Source of the DNA: Methylocystis hirsuta
GTDB lineage: Bacteria > Pseudomonadota > Alphaproteobacteria > Rhizobiales > Beijerinckiaceae
Direction of reading: 5' to 3'
Assembly (NCBI RefSeq): GCF_003722355.1
Contig: NZ_QWDD01000001.1
Span: 2,526,001 to 2,590,000 of the forward strand
DNA: 64,000 nt
Shown: piece by piece, positions 25,677-34,201 of the stretch
How the letters are laid out: every line of letters begins with the position of its first letter
Position numbering within the stretch: the stretch's first letter is position 1
Notes under the pieces: generated by a model
What the model saw: the letters and a program-made list of their open reading frames with translations, nothing else
Told to the model about the DNA's origin: nothing
Databases searched by the model: none
Program-made: the position numbers and the translations under genes

Positions 25677-26930
25677 ATGGGCGGCACCGGCGTCATCGAT
25701 CGCTTTCTCGAGGTCTTCACCCGCTATATCGATAGCGGTTTCGGCCTCCTTGGCGGCGAAGCCGCTTTCCTGGCTTCGACCCTTGTCGTCATCGACGTGA
25801 CGCTCGCCGCGCTCTTCTGGAGCTGGGGCCCTGACGAGGACATCATCGCTCGCCTCGTCAAGAAAACGCTTTTCGTCGGGGTCTTCGCCTTTCTCATCGG
25901 CAGTTGGAACAATCTCGCGAGGATCGTCTTCGAGAGCTTTTCAGGCCTTGGCCTCAAGGCCTCCGGCAGCAGTCTTTCCTCAGCGGATCTCTTGCGGCCC
26001 GGGCGCATCGCCCAGGTTGGCATAGATGCCGGCCGTCCAATCCTCGAGTCGATCTCGTCACTCCTCGGCTATGTCTCTTTCTTCGAAAATTTCGTCCAGA
26101 TCGTCGTTTTGATGTTCGCCTGGACGGTTGTTCTCTTAAGTTTCTTCATACTCGCCATTCAGCTCTTTGTGACGCTGATCGAGTTCAAGCTCACGACTCT
26201 CGCCGGCTTCATCCTCATTCCCTTCGGCCTCTTCGGCAAAACCGCCTTTCTCGCCGAACGCGTCCTCGGCAATGTCGTCTCCTCAGGCGTAAAGATCCTC
26301 GTCCTCGCCGTTATTGTTGGCGTCGGTTCGACGCTCTTTGCGCAATTCACGCAAAGCGCGCCTGGCGCTCAACCCACCGTCGACGACGCCATGGCCCTCG
26401 TCCTCGCGGCGCTGTCGCTTCTGGGTCTCGGCATATTCGGTCCCGGCGTCGCCAGTGGAATCGTCTCGGGAGGGCCGCAACTTGGCGCGGGCGCAGTTGT
26501 CGGAACCGGTCTCACGGTTGGCGGCGCGGTTCTCGCCGGGGCCGGCGCGGCGCGGATAGTCGGCGGCGCTCTGATGGGGCCAGCCGGAAAGAGCGAGATG
26601 CAGGCCGCCGCCATGCTGCCGCCATCACGCGGTCCCGACGCGCCCGGCGGCGGTCCGTCGGGCGAATATTCGCCGCGCCCGGGCGGAGCGCCTGGAGGCG
26701 GAACAGCGGCTGCTGTTGAATCTTCCGCGGCGCAATTTTCGAGCGCGTCTCCGATCGGCGCTTCGCCAACTCCAAATTCCTCCGCCTCTCCCGCAAGCGA
26801 ACCCAATTGGGCCAAGCGCATCAAACGCAGCCAGTCCGTCGCTCATGGCGTCTCGCTCGCTGCCCATTCCATTCGCGCCGGTGACGCCCATGGCGCCGGG
26901 GCATCCATCAATCTTTCTGAAGGCCGCTAG
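25677..26930 (+). CDS. trbL: Conjugal transfer protein TrbL (VirB6 family)
   Basis: A 417-residue polytopic membrane protein. It opens MGGTGVIDRFLEVFTRYIDS and has about six hydrophobic segments up to residue ~300, including FVQIVVLMFAWTVVLLSFFI and KLTTLAGFILIPFGLFGK. The C-terminal ~110 residues are Gly/Pro/Ser-rich and cytoplasmic or periplasmic tail-like. VirB6-type proteins line the inner-membrane DNA path. Spacing to trbK (4 bases) and trbF (0 bases) supports a single operon. Confidence 0.92.
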   Translation: MGGTGVIDRFLEVFTRYIDSGFGLLGGEAAFLASTLVVIDVTLAALFWSWGPDEDIIARLVKKTLFVGVFAFLIGSWNNLARIVFESFSGLGLKASGSSLSSADLLRPGRIAQVGIDAGRPILESISSLLGYVSFFENFVQIVVLMFAWTVVLLSFFILAIQLFVTLIEFKLTTLAGFILIPFGLFGKTAFLAERVLGNVVSSGVKILVLAVIVGVGSTLFAQFTQSAPGAQPTVDDAMALVLAALSLLGLGIFGPGVASGIVSGGPQLGAGAVVGTGLTVGGAVLAGAGAARIVGGALMGPAGKSEMQAAAMLPPSRGPDAPGGGPSGEYSPRPGGAPGGGTAAAVESSAAQFSSASPIGASPTPNSSASPASEPNWAKRIKRSQSVAHGVSLAAHSIRAGDAHGAGASINLSEGR

Positions 26931-27611
26931 ATGTTCAAACGCTCTTCCGTTCGTTACGGGCGCACGCCCGAACCCGTCACCCCTTACCAAAAAGCCGCGC
27001 AGGTCTGGGACGAGCGCATCGGCTCGGCGCGCATTCAGGCCAGGAACTGGCGGCTCATCGCCTTCGGCAATCTCCTTCTCGCCGGAGGACTCGCAATAGG
27101 ACTCGTCTGGCAAAGCGCGCGCGGGTCCATCGTCCCCTGGGTGGTGCAAATCGACAAGCTTGGCGAAGCGCAGGCCGTCGCCCCGGCGATCGCCGATTAT
27201 CAGCCAACCGATGCGCAGATCGCGTGGCATCTCGCGCGCTTCATCGAGAATGTCCGCGCCATTCCTGCCGATCCGATCATCGTTCGCCAGAATTGGCTCA
27301 AGGCTTATGATTTCGTCACTGACAAAGGCGCGCACGCTCTAAACGACTACGCACGCGCCAACGACCCATTCGCCAAGGTCGGTCAAATACAGATCGCCGT
27401 CGACGTTGCGAGCGTCATTCGCGCCTCGACCGATTCCTTCCGCATCGCTTGGACCGAGCGGCGCTACGAGAACGCCAGCCTCGCTTCGACGGAACGCTGG
27501 AGCGCGATTCTGACCATCGTCGTTCAGCCGCCCCGCGACGCCGAGCGCCTGCGAAAAAATCCGCTCGGGCTCTTCATTCACGCAATCAGCTGGTCGAAGG
27601 AACTCGGATAA
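26931..27611 (+). CDS. trbF: Conjugal transfer protein TrbF (VirB8 family)
   Basis: A 226-residue inner-membrane protein. A cytoplasmic N-terminus with TPEPVTPYQKAAQVWDERIG is followed by one membrane helix (LIAFGNLLLAGGLAIGLVW) and a periplasmic VirB8-like domain with FIENVRAIPADPIIVRQNWL and NPLGLFIHAISWSKELG at the end. It acts as an assembly scaffold for the channel. The stop shares a base with the trbG start. Confidence 0.93.
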   Translation: MFKRSSVRYGRTPEPVTPYQKAAQVWDERIGSARIQARNWRLIAFGNLLLAGGLAIGLVWQSARGSIVPWVVQIDKLGEAQAVAPAIADYQPTDAQIAWHLARFIENVRAIPADPIIVRQNWLKAYDFVTDKGAHALNDYARANDPFAKVGQIQIAVDVASVIRASTDSFRIAWTERRYENASLASTERWSAILTIVVQPPRDAERLRKNPLGLFIHAISWSKELG

Positions 27612-28603
27612 TGACGCCGATCCGATCCAAGAGATTCATCGCCGCGCTACTCGCTTCGACCTCCCTTTCCGCTTGCATGAGCTTCAAGCCGCCCGAGATC
27701 GCCTATGACGATATTCCCGTCCCTGCCGTGATGGAGAGCGATCCCGAGAAGCCGGTCAAGATCGTCGAGATTCCGAGGATCCTGCCGCTGCCGGGGCAGC
27801 TTAAACCCTTGTCGAAGTTCAAGGAGACGCCGGAAGCCCCCGATCCCAAAGTCAGGGTGGCGCAGGCGAACGCCGCGGCGCGGGTGCAGCCCCGACGCGC
27901 CGGCTATATCAACGCAGTCCAGATCTATCCCTTCACCGAAGGCGCGCTTTATCAGGTCTATGCGTCGCCGGGAGAGATCACCGATATCGCACTCCAGGAG
28001 GGCGAGCAGCTTGTCGGCTCTGGCCCCGTCGCCGCCGGCGACACTGTGCGTTGGATTATCGGCGATACTGAAAGCGGCGTGGGCGCTTCGAGGAAAACCC
28101 ACATCATGATCAAGCCGACGCGGCCTGATCTCATGACCAATCTCGTGATCAACACTGATCGGCGCACCTATCATCTGGAGCTCAGATCCACGGAAAAGAC
28201 CTATATGGCTTCCGTCTCCTGGCAATATCCGCAGGACGAGCTCATTGCGCTTCGCCGGCGCAACGCTGCGGCCGAAGAAGTTATGCCGGTCGATACAGGC
28301 GTCGATCTCGGGAGCCTCAACTTCCGTTATTCGATCGAAGGCGACGCAGCTCCCTGGCGCCCGCTCCGCGCTTTCGATGACGGCCGCAAGGTCTATATCG
28401 AATTCCCACGCGGCATCTCCCAAGGCGAGATGCCGCCGCTTTTTGTCATCGGCGCTTCCGGCGACAGCCAGCTCGTCAATTATCGCGTGCGCGGCCATCA
28501 CATGGTGATCGATCGGCTCTTCGCCGCCGCGGAGCTGCGCTTTGGATCGGACGGTCAAAGAGTGGTACGGATCGTGCGCAGCGACGGAAGACCGGCCATA
28601 TGA
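27611..28603 (+). CDS. trbG: Conjugal transfer protein TrbG (VirB9 family)
   Basis: A 330-residue outer-membrane-complex protein. A lipoprotein-type leader ends STSLSACMSF. The VirB9/CagX domain follows with VQIYPFTEGALYQVYASPGE, then IMIKPTRPDLMTNLVINTDR and RTYHLELRSTEKTYMASVSW. The C-terminal part contains YRVRGHHMVIDRLFAAAELR. An IS66 element lies immediately beyond: the TGA is inside the 8-base target duplication, so the gene remains complete although its coupling to trbI is lost. Confidence 0.93.
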   Translation: MTPIRSKRFIAALLASTSLSACMSFKPPEIAYDDIPVPAVMESDPEKPVKIVEIPRILPLPGQLKPLSKFKETPEAPDPKVRVAQANAAARVQPRRAGYINAVQIYPFTEGALYQVYASPGEITDIALQEGEQLVGSGPVAAGDTVRWIIGDTESGVGASRKTHIMIKPTRPDLMTNLVINTDRRTYHLELRSTEKTYMASVSWQYPQDELIALRRRNAAAEEVMPVDTGVDLGSLNFRYSIEGDAAPWRPLRAFDDGRKVYIEFPRGISQGEMPPLFVIGASGDSQLVNYRVRGHHMVIDRLFAAAELRFGSDGQRVVRIVRSDGRPAI

Positions 28604-28627
28604 ACCGTAAGCGTCCAACGCGAACCG

Positions 28628-30196
28628 TCAGTCGCGGGAGAAATTCCAGGGCAGGAGCGCATCGATATTTTTATTCGGCCAACCAGCGGCGATGCGCTCC
28701 AGCGTCTGCGTGAGCCATGCGCTAGGATCAACGTCATTGAGGCGCGCAGTCGCAAGCAGAGAGGCGATCGTCGCCCATGTCTCGCCGCCGGCTTCGGATC
28801 CCGCGAACAGCGCGTTTTTTCGAGTAATCGTCTGCGGTCGGATCGCGCGTTCGACGCTGTTGTTGTCGAGTTCGACGCGCCCATCTTCGAGGAATCGGCG
28901 GAACTCAGCCTTTCGCGAGAGGCCGTACCGGATCGCCTCGGCGAGCTTGGATTTGCCCGAGATTCGCGTCAGCTCGCTTTCCCAGCGCAACTGGAGCTCG
29001 TCGACGATCGGCGCTGAAGTGGCGCGTCGGGCGTCGAGCCGGGTTTGAGGGTCGCAACCTTTAATCCGCGCTTCGACGGTCCACAGCTCAACCATGCGTT
29101 CGATCGTCCAGGTCGCCGTCTGCGACACGCCGGCGTCATGGAGCTTGTAGAACTCCCGGCGCAGATGCGCCCAACAGCAGGCGATCGTCGCCGGTCCGCC
29201 CGGCCGATCGGGTTCGGCGAGCTTTCGATAGGCGGCATAGCCGTCACACTGGAGAACGCCCCGCCAGCCCGCAAGATGCCGTTCGATGCATCTGGCGGCG
29301 CGGCTGTCTTCGAAGCGGTAGACGACGATCGGCGGTCCCGCTCCGCCATAGGGACGATCGTCTCTCAGATAAGTCCACAGATAGCCGGTTCGCGTTCGCC
29401 CGCGTCCGGGCGCCAGGACAGGCAGGGTGGTCTCGTCGGCGAAAATCCTGTCGCCGTCGCGGACCAACTGGAAAAGCCGATCGGCGAGCGGCTCGAGGTG
29501 GAAGCCGACATGGCCCATCCAGCCCGCCATGAGATTACGTCCGAGTTCGACCTTCTCGCGCGCAAAGATCGCCTCCTGCCGATACAGCGGCAGTCCGTCG
29601 GCGTATTTGGAAACGGCGATGTTGGCCAGAAGCCGTTCCGTCGCGATGCCGCCCTCGATCAGCCGGGCGGGCACCGGCGCCTGGATGATGTTCTCGCGAC
29701 AGGCCGTGCAGGCGTATCGGGGACGCCGCGTCACAATCACCCGGAACTTCGGCGCGACGACATCGAGGCGCTCGCTGACGTCCTCGCCAATCTTCACCCG
29801 GGCGCAGGCGCCGCACGCGCAGGTCTGCTCTTCCGGCTCGATGACTTCTTCGATCCGCTCGAGATGAGCCGGCAGCGGACGCCGCCCGCCCGGCTTGCTC
29901 GGCGACGGGCGCCGCTTCTCGAGCCTGGCCTCGACGGCGGCAAGCCCCGTCTGAACTTCCTCAAAGGCGAAGGCGTATTGACTGTCGTCGAGCTTCTCGG
30001 AGCTGCGCCCGTAAGTCGCTCGCTGGATGGTCTTCAAGAGGAGTTGCAGACGTTCGATCCGCGCCTGCGCGTCTGCGCTCGCCGCCTTCAGCGCCGCAAC
30101 TTCGGCTTCGAGCGAAGAGTTCGATCGCCGTATGTCGGAGATCATCGCCTTCAAAGCGGCAGGGTCGTCCGGAAGGTCGTGGAGATCGCCGTCCAT
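28628..30196 (-). CDS. tnpC: IS66-family transposase TnpC
   Basis: About 522 residues. The N-terminus has a coiled coil (LEAEVAALKAASADAQARIE), then KLDDSQ and the zinc-finger segment EPEEQTCACGAC with a second pair in RYACTACRENI. The catalytic region includes FADETTLPVLAPG, LQCDGYAAYRKL, CCWAHLRREFYKL and LDNNSVERAIRP (DDE residues). I start at MDGDLHDLPDD rather than at the upstream in-frame ATG. No frameshift is visible. Confidence 0.95.
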   Translation of the reverse strand: MDGDLHDLPDDPAALKAMISDIRRSNSSLEAEVAALKAASADAQARIERLQLLLKTIQRATYGRSSEKLDDSQYAFAFEEVQTGLAAVEARLEKRRPSPSKPGGRRPLPAHLERIEEVIEPEEQTCACGACARVKIGEDVSERLDVVAPKFRVIVTRRPRYACTACRENIIQAPVPARLIEGGIATERLLANIAVSKYADGLPLYRQEAIFAREKVELGRNLMAGWMGHVGFHLEPLADRLFQLVRDGDRIFADETTLPVLAPGRGRTRTGYLWTYLRDDRPYGGAGPPIVVYRFEDSRAARCIERHLAGWRGVLQCDGYAAYRKLAEPDRPGGPATIACCWAHLRREFYKLHDAGVSQTATWTIERMVELWTVEARIKGCDPQTRLDARRATSAPIVDELQLRWESELTRISGKSKLAEAIRYGLSRKAEFRRFLEDGRVELDNNSVERAIRPQTITRKNALFAGSEAGGETWATIASLLATARLNDVDPSAWLTQTLERIAAGWPNKNIDALLPWNFSRD

Positions 30197-30268
30197 ACCT
30201 CGAAGACAAGCACAAAACCCGCGATTTGTGGCGCCCCTATCTTGCGCCTGAATCACTATGTCGCAGGG

Positions 30269-30613
30269 TCAACCCGTGCTCGTCGGCTGCACGAGGGGTG
30301 CGCTGCGGACGCGCATCCAATCCATCCCTTCAACAAGTGCGGCGAGCTGGGCGGCGGACATGCGAACCGATCCTTTTATCAGCTTCGGCCAATGAAACCG
30401 GTCCTCCTCGAGCCTCTTGGCGAAAAGGCACAGTCCCGTGCCGTCCCACCAGATGATCTTGACGCGGTCGGCGCGCTTGGCCCGAAAGACATAGAGCGCA
30501 CCGCTGAAGGGATCGGCGCCGGCGTCGCGCACCAGAGCAGCCAGTCCATCGGGGCCTTTGCGGAAATCGATCGGTTGCGTCGCGAGCACGATCCGCGCGT
30601 GCGGCGGGATCAT
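30269..30613 (-). CDS. tnpB: IS66 accessory protein TnpB
   Basis: A 114-residue protein of the IS66 Orf2 family: RIVLATQPIDFRKGPDGLAA, then PFSGALYVFRAKRADRVKII and WWDGTGLCLFAKRLEEDRF. It is needed for IS66 transposition though its exact role is unclear. It overlaps tnpA by four bases. Confidence 0.95.
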   Translation of the reverse strand: MIPPHARIVLATQPIDFRKGPDGLAALVRDAGADPFSGALYVFRAKRADRVKIIWWDGTGLCLFAKRLEEDRFHWPKLIKGSVRMSAAQLAALVEGMDWMRVRSAPLVQPTSTG

Positions 30614-31017
30614 GCCAGACGCGCCGCGCGAATGAGTTCCACGACACGATGCGCCGCCACGCTCGGTCCGATCCTCAGGACGACTCCGGCCACGACGATC
30701 TCACACAGCTCGGCCGATATCGGCGCCGCGGGCTCCGTTTTGCTCGCCGGCGCCATCTCAATGAAGGAGAGCGGCGGCTCACTCGGGGCGCCCGCCACGG
30801 TTCGAGACGGTGCAGACCTCATCTGCGCTTCGCGTCGCCAGCGAAAGAGCTGATGCACGCTCACGTCGTGCGCTCTGGCCACCGCCGAGACATTGACGCC
30901 CGGAACGTTGGCTTCGGCCAGGATCAGGTCCTTCGCCGCTTGCGACCAGGTGCGCCGCGTTCTCGCAGGGCTTGCTTCCAGCGCATCCAAAACATGAAAC
31001 GTTCTATGCCCAGACAT
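30610..31017 (-). CDS. tnpA: IS66 accessory protein TnpA
   Basis: A 135-residue protein of the IS66 Orf1 family. It has a helix-turn-helix: RTWSQAAKDLILAEANVPGV, then SAVARAHDVSVHQLFRWRRE. The C-terminus contains ELCEIVVAGVVLRIGPSV. I chose the ATG of MSGHRTFHVLDALEA; the upstream extension is outside the coding part of the element. Confidence 0.9.
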   Translation of the reverse strand: MSGHRTFHVLDALEASPARTRRTWSQAAKDLILAEANVPGVNVSAVARAHDVSVHQLFRWRREAQMRSAPSRTVAGAPSEPPLSFIEMAPASKTEPAAPISAELCEIVVAGVVLRIGPSVAAHRVVELIRAARLA

Positions 31018-31118
31018 GTGCTCAGACTTATGATGATCACACCGGTAGAATCCCCGGACATCCCCATCATCGTCGTCCAAGACCTGCTGCGCTACACGGG
31101 AGCCGTTGGACGCTTACT

Positions 31119-32330
31119 ATGAACCCGCCGGAGCACGAAAAGAAGCTCGCTGAACAATTGCGGCTGCGGCCTGAACGGACGACCGTAACGCGGCTTTCGC
31201 GCAAGGTGCTCATCACGCTCGCTGGCGTCTCGTCGTCGATCGTTCTCGGGCTGACGCTCTGGGCGCTGCATGAGCGTTCAAGCGCCAAGCCGCCGCCCGA
31301 ACTCTATAACACTGACGCCAAAACCACTGCAGATGGGCTCGCGGCGCTTCCCCGCGACTATACGGCGTTGCCCAAAAACGTCCCGAAGCTCGGACCGCCT
31401 TTGCCAGGAGATCTCGGCCGACCGATCCTTGCTGCCCAAGGTCAATTGCCACAGCCGGCGATCGATCCGGAAGAGCAGCGCGTCGGTCAGGAACGCGAAG
31501 CCGCGCGCACCGCGAAGCTGTTTGCACAGACCAACACCCATGAGCGCGTCGCGACGACGTCAGAGTCGACTCATTCACTCGAGCGCGAGTCCTTGTCTCA
31601 GCACTCGCCCTTCTCGGAAGCGGCGCCCCTCGATCCTGGCGCGATCCAGAATATGCAGGATCGCAAACTCGCGTTCGTCAATGCGCCGGCCGATCGTCGC
31701 ACGGTGAGCCCCGATCGGCTCAAACATCCTGCTTCCCGTTACGTCCTGCAAGCAGGCGCTGTGATTCCGGCGGCGCTCGTGACGGGCATTTGGTCAGATC
31801 TTCCCGGCCAGATCGCCGCGCAGGTGACCGAAAGCGTCTACGACAGCCCAACCGGAAAGTTTCTGCTGATCCCGCAAGGCTCGAAGCTCATCGGCCTCTA
31901 TGACTCGCAGATCGCCTTTGGTCAGTCGCGCGTGCTCCTCGCTTGGAGCCGGCTCATTCTTCCTGATGGCCGTTCGATCGTTCTCGAACGCCAGCCCGGC
32001 GCGGATGCTTCCGGCTATTCCGGACTCGAAGACGAGGTCGATCATCATTGGCTTCGTGTCGCCGGCGCCGCCGCGCTCTCGACAATTCTCGGCGTCGGCA
32101 CGCAACTCGGAACGACGGGCGATGAAAACGCGCTTATTCAAGCGCTGCGTCGTGGCGGCGCGCAAAGCCTTAACCAAACCGGCCAACAGATCGTTGGCCG
32201 CAATCTCAATATGCAGCCAACTTTGACCATCCGGCCTGGCTTTCCCGTTCGAGTAATTATCACGCGCGATCTTGTCCTCGCTCCCTATCAAGAGCGCGCA
32301 ACAATCGCCGCAAAGCGAGATGATCCATGA
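31119..32330 (+). CDS. trbI: Conjugal transfer protein TrbI (VirB10 family)
   Basis: A 403-residue protein spanning inner and outer membranes. A basic N-terminus is followed by one membrane helix (VLITLAGVSSSIVLGLTLWA) and a Pro-rich periplasmic linker. The VirB10/TrbI beta-barrel core follows: YVLQAGAVIPAALVTGIWSD, TGKFLLIPQGSKLIGLYDSQ and HHWLRVAGAAALSTILGVGT. The C-terminus has RPGFPVRVIITRDLVL. Its ATG is supplied by the right copy of the IS66 target duplication; the old overlap with trbG is gone, so expression may now depend on IS66 sequence. Confidence 0.93.
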   Translation: MNPPEHEKKLAEQLRLRPERTTVTRLSRKVLITLAGVSSSIVLGLTLWALHERSSAKPPPELYNTDAKTTADGLAALPRDYTALPKNVPKLGPPLPGDLGRPILAAQGQLPQPAIDPEEQRVGQEREAARTAKLFAQTNTHERVATTSESTHSLERESLSQHSPFSEAAPLDPGAIQNMQDRKLAFVNAPADRRTVSPDRLKHPASRYVLQAGAVIPAALVTGIWSDLPGQIAAQVTESVYDSPTGKFLLIPQGSKLIGLYDSQIAFGQSRVLLAWSRLILPDGRSIVLERQPGADASGYSGLEDEVDHHWLRVAGAAALSTILGVGTQLGTTGDENALIQALRRGGAQSLNQTGQQIVGRNLNMQPTLTIRPGFPVRVIITRDLVLAPYQERATIAAKRDDP

Positions 32331-32617
32331 CCAAGCTGAAACTCGCCTCGATCCAAGACGACAAGCCAGTAAAGCTCACCGTCACGCTGCCGGCGGCGCT
32401 GCACGGTAATTTGGTTGCTTACGCGGAGATCCTCGCAAAGGAAACGGGAAAGCCAGTCGAGGCGGCCAAACTCATTGCGCCGATGCTGGAGAAATTTATC
32501 GCAAGCGATCGCGGATTTAAGAAATCACGCAATGCCACGAAAAAAGCTAAGGCGTCAACTTCGCCTTCGCTCAAACCTTCATTAGGCTTTCCTTTGCCAT
32601 CGCCTGGGCAAGATTGA
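32327..32617 (+). CDS. DUF2274 protein (end of trb operon)
   Basis: A 96-residue protein, MTKLKLASIQDDKPVKLTVT then LPAALHGNLVAYAEILAKET and KLIAPMLEKFIASDRGF. This is the DUF2274 family, which regularly follows trbI in Tn4371-like transfer operons; it has an RHH-like pattern. Its ATG overlaps the trbI stop. It ends the recognisable conjugative backbone. Confidence 0.9.
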   Translation: MTKLKLASIQDDKPVKLTVTLPAALHGNLVAYAEILAKETGKPVEAAKLIAPMLEKFIASDRGFKKSRNATKKAKASTSPSLKPSLGFPLPSPGQD

Positions 32618-32815
32618 GAAACATTTTCCGCTGGATTGGCCGCGCACACCACGACGCCCCTGGTAAGCCATCAACTGTCAGCGAGATAAACAACATACGG
32701 TCTACCCATGCCTAAAGTCCAATGCTGTCATGGTTGGGGGAAGGCAGAGGCTGTTAAGCGTTGCGCGGAGGCGGCGCGGCGAAGTCGACGAAAGCTCTCT
32801 GCTTGGACGGTCATC

Positions 32816-32994
32816 TCGCCGACGGCTTTGTACGCAATGCGGTGGAAAATCGAGATGTTTCACAAGGTCCTGACGCCTCACCTTCGGTCGCCTTCGCCGA
32901 AAACGAGATCGCATTGCTTGATCGACTCGTCGGCGACGCTGGCAATCGAGCTAAGCACGGAACGCTCAGCTTCTACCTCATCAAGCTCGCTCGA
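32816..32994 (+). pseudogene. IS4-family transposase remnant with internal deletion
   Basis: Two adjacent frames carry pieces of one transposase. The first reads SPTALYAMRWKIEMFHKVL (the YREK-type region with the catalytic Glu). The second, starting at its end, reads PDASPSVAFAENEIALLDRL and then GTLSFYLIKLAR, the C-terminal region. Roughly 40-45 residues between them are missing in comparison with intact proteins. No inverted repeats were located. The remnant separates the end of the trb operon from the minus-strand giant-protein operon. Confidence 0.65.
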
Positions 32995-33039
32995 TCATGG
33001 CGATCAGCAAGTTCATCGGCGACAAGGGTCGATGCCCAA

Positions 33040-33348
33040 CTAGCCCCATCCCCCTGTGCGCGTGCAGATCCGTCCGTTGAAATCTCCCACATGATAGCTA
33101 ATTTCGACTTGATAGATGTAATAATTGTAACCTGCTAACGCCGTTTTGACTCCAAATGATTGCTGAGATGAATGTGATCCATCGTTAGCGCTCAATCTGA
33201 GAAAATCAACGTCGGGCAGATCAACTTTTAGGGCCCCAGTTTGATCTTGATCGATGTCGATTGACTTTTTTGTACCCGGCTCTTCAAGTGTAAATGTCGT
33301 TTTTGGACCGTGATTACGGATCGTAATCTCTTTTAGAATAACAGGCAT
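33040..33348 (-). CDS. Small unknown protein, last gene of the giant-protein operon
   Basis: A 102-residue protein, MPVILKEITIRNHGPKTTFT onward, with TKKSIDIDQDQTGALKVDLP and a Tyr-rich YNYYIYQVEISYHVGD. It looks like a small all-beta protein without signal peptide or membrane segment. I do not recognise it. The ATG has a strong ggaggg site. It lies 85 bases after the KS-like gene on the same strand, in noticeably AT-richer DNA, so it may be a later addition to the operon. Confidence 0.65.
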   Translation of the reverse strand: MPVILKEITIRNHGPKTTFTLEEPGTKKSIDIDQDQTGALKVDLPDVDFLRLSANDGSHSSQQSFGVKTALAGYNYYIYQVEISYHVGDFNGRICTRTGGWG

Positions 33349-33433
33349 TGCTACCCTCCGCTGGATTTACTCCAAATTAGATATAGACATTTGTATTTAT
33401 CCGCACAAGAGCGTACCATCCCCTGGACGCTTC

Positions 33434-34201
33434 TCACGCGGCATCCTCAATTTTGTCCGTTTTCATCAAATCTACGCGGTACGTACCATCGGGAGAATAG
33501 ATTGAAATCGCGTCCCCTTGGACTTCCACCTCGCGCATGGCGTGGGACAACTGCATCCCATGTTCATCGCAAATGCGCCTAGCGGTCTGCTCGGGCGCAT
33601 TCTCCGAACCGCTGCCGAAGCTTTTTAATATGCAACGCCCGGCTGATCGGAAGCGGGACAGATGAAAGCCCACGGCGATCTCCTGGGCGCTAGGCCTTTC
33701 CGTCTCGTCCCAAGCTTCTGTCGGATGCGGCCTTCTGTCGGTACAGGCGACGACAAAGACGTCGTCAGCATAATCACGCCTGACCATTAAACAAGATCGG
33801 TCGATAGCTTCAAAGAGCGCTCGATGATCATATCCTATTGTCAGCGCGAACGCATGTGCGCCGACGGCAGCGGCAATCGACGCTGGAACTGCGCTCGTCA
33901 ACGTCGCGGGGAAAGAGATCGGGTTCACCATGGATGATCCGGCCCGAAAGGCGCGCTCCACGAAGCGCCACGCAACCCCGATATGTTGTGTCCCGCCCGC
34001 TACGACAACTCCCAATCGATCCGGAGACCTAATCTCCGAGACGAACGGAGCAATCGACTGAAAGCCGATGATCGAGGCAAACGATTGATGCTTCGCATGT
34101 TTGATCGGGGAAGCCCTTAGCACGTCGTCGCACCACTTCGCGTGCAGCGCGTCCTCGTCGGGAGCCGGGCAACGCACCACATTGGAGCGAACAAAAATCA
34201 T
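33434..34201 (-). CDS. Ketosynthase-like protein lacking the catalytic cysteine (half-size)
   Basis: A 255-residue protein. GVAWRFVERAFRAGSSMVNP then ISFPATLTSAVPASIAAAVG and AHAFALTIGYDHRALFEAID resemble the N-terminal half of beta-ketoacyl synthase-like proteins (chain-length-factor type). Where a true ketosynthase has the active-site Cys in a CAS/CSS motif, this protein has TIGYDH, so it cannot condense by the usual mechanism. The C-terminal half with both His is absent. The start overlaps the upstream ketosynthase stop (ATGA). It is likely a partner subunit of that enzyme, as chain length factors are for KS-alpha; this is inference. Confidence 0.7.
   Translation of the reverse strand: MIFVRSNVVRCPAPDEDALHAKWCDDVLRASPIKHAKHQSFASIIGFQSIAPFVSEIRSPDRLGVVVAGGTQHIGVAWRFVERAFRAGSSMVNPISFPATLTSAVPASIAAAVGAHAFALTIGYDHRALFEAIDRSCLMVRRDYADDVFVVACTDRRPHPTEAWDETERPSAQEIAVGFHLSRFRSAGRCILKSFGSGSENAPEQTARRICDEHGMQLSHAMREVEVQGDAISIYSPDGTYRVDLMKTDKIEDAA

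Larger units (their letters stand above)
28607..31117 (-). mobile_element. IS66-family insertion with 8-bp target duplication
   Basis: The ends are the inverted repeats gtaagcgtccaac and gttggacgcttac. The element is flanked on both sides by TATGAACC, a perfect 8-bp duplication as expected for IS66. It carries tnpA, tnpB and tnpC, all apparently intact, on the minus strand. It lies exactly at the overlap of the trbG stop and trbI start; each duplication copy preserves one of them. The clean duplication indicates a recent insertion. Confidence 0.95.

Noticed and set aside
29045..30853. 602-codon plus-strand frame across the IS66 element
   Set aside because: It lies antisense to tnpC/tnpB with GC-driven openness and no family match.
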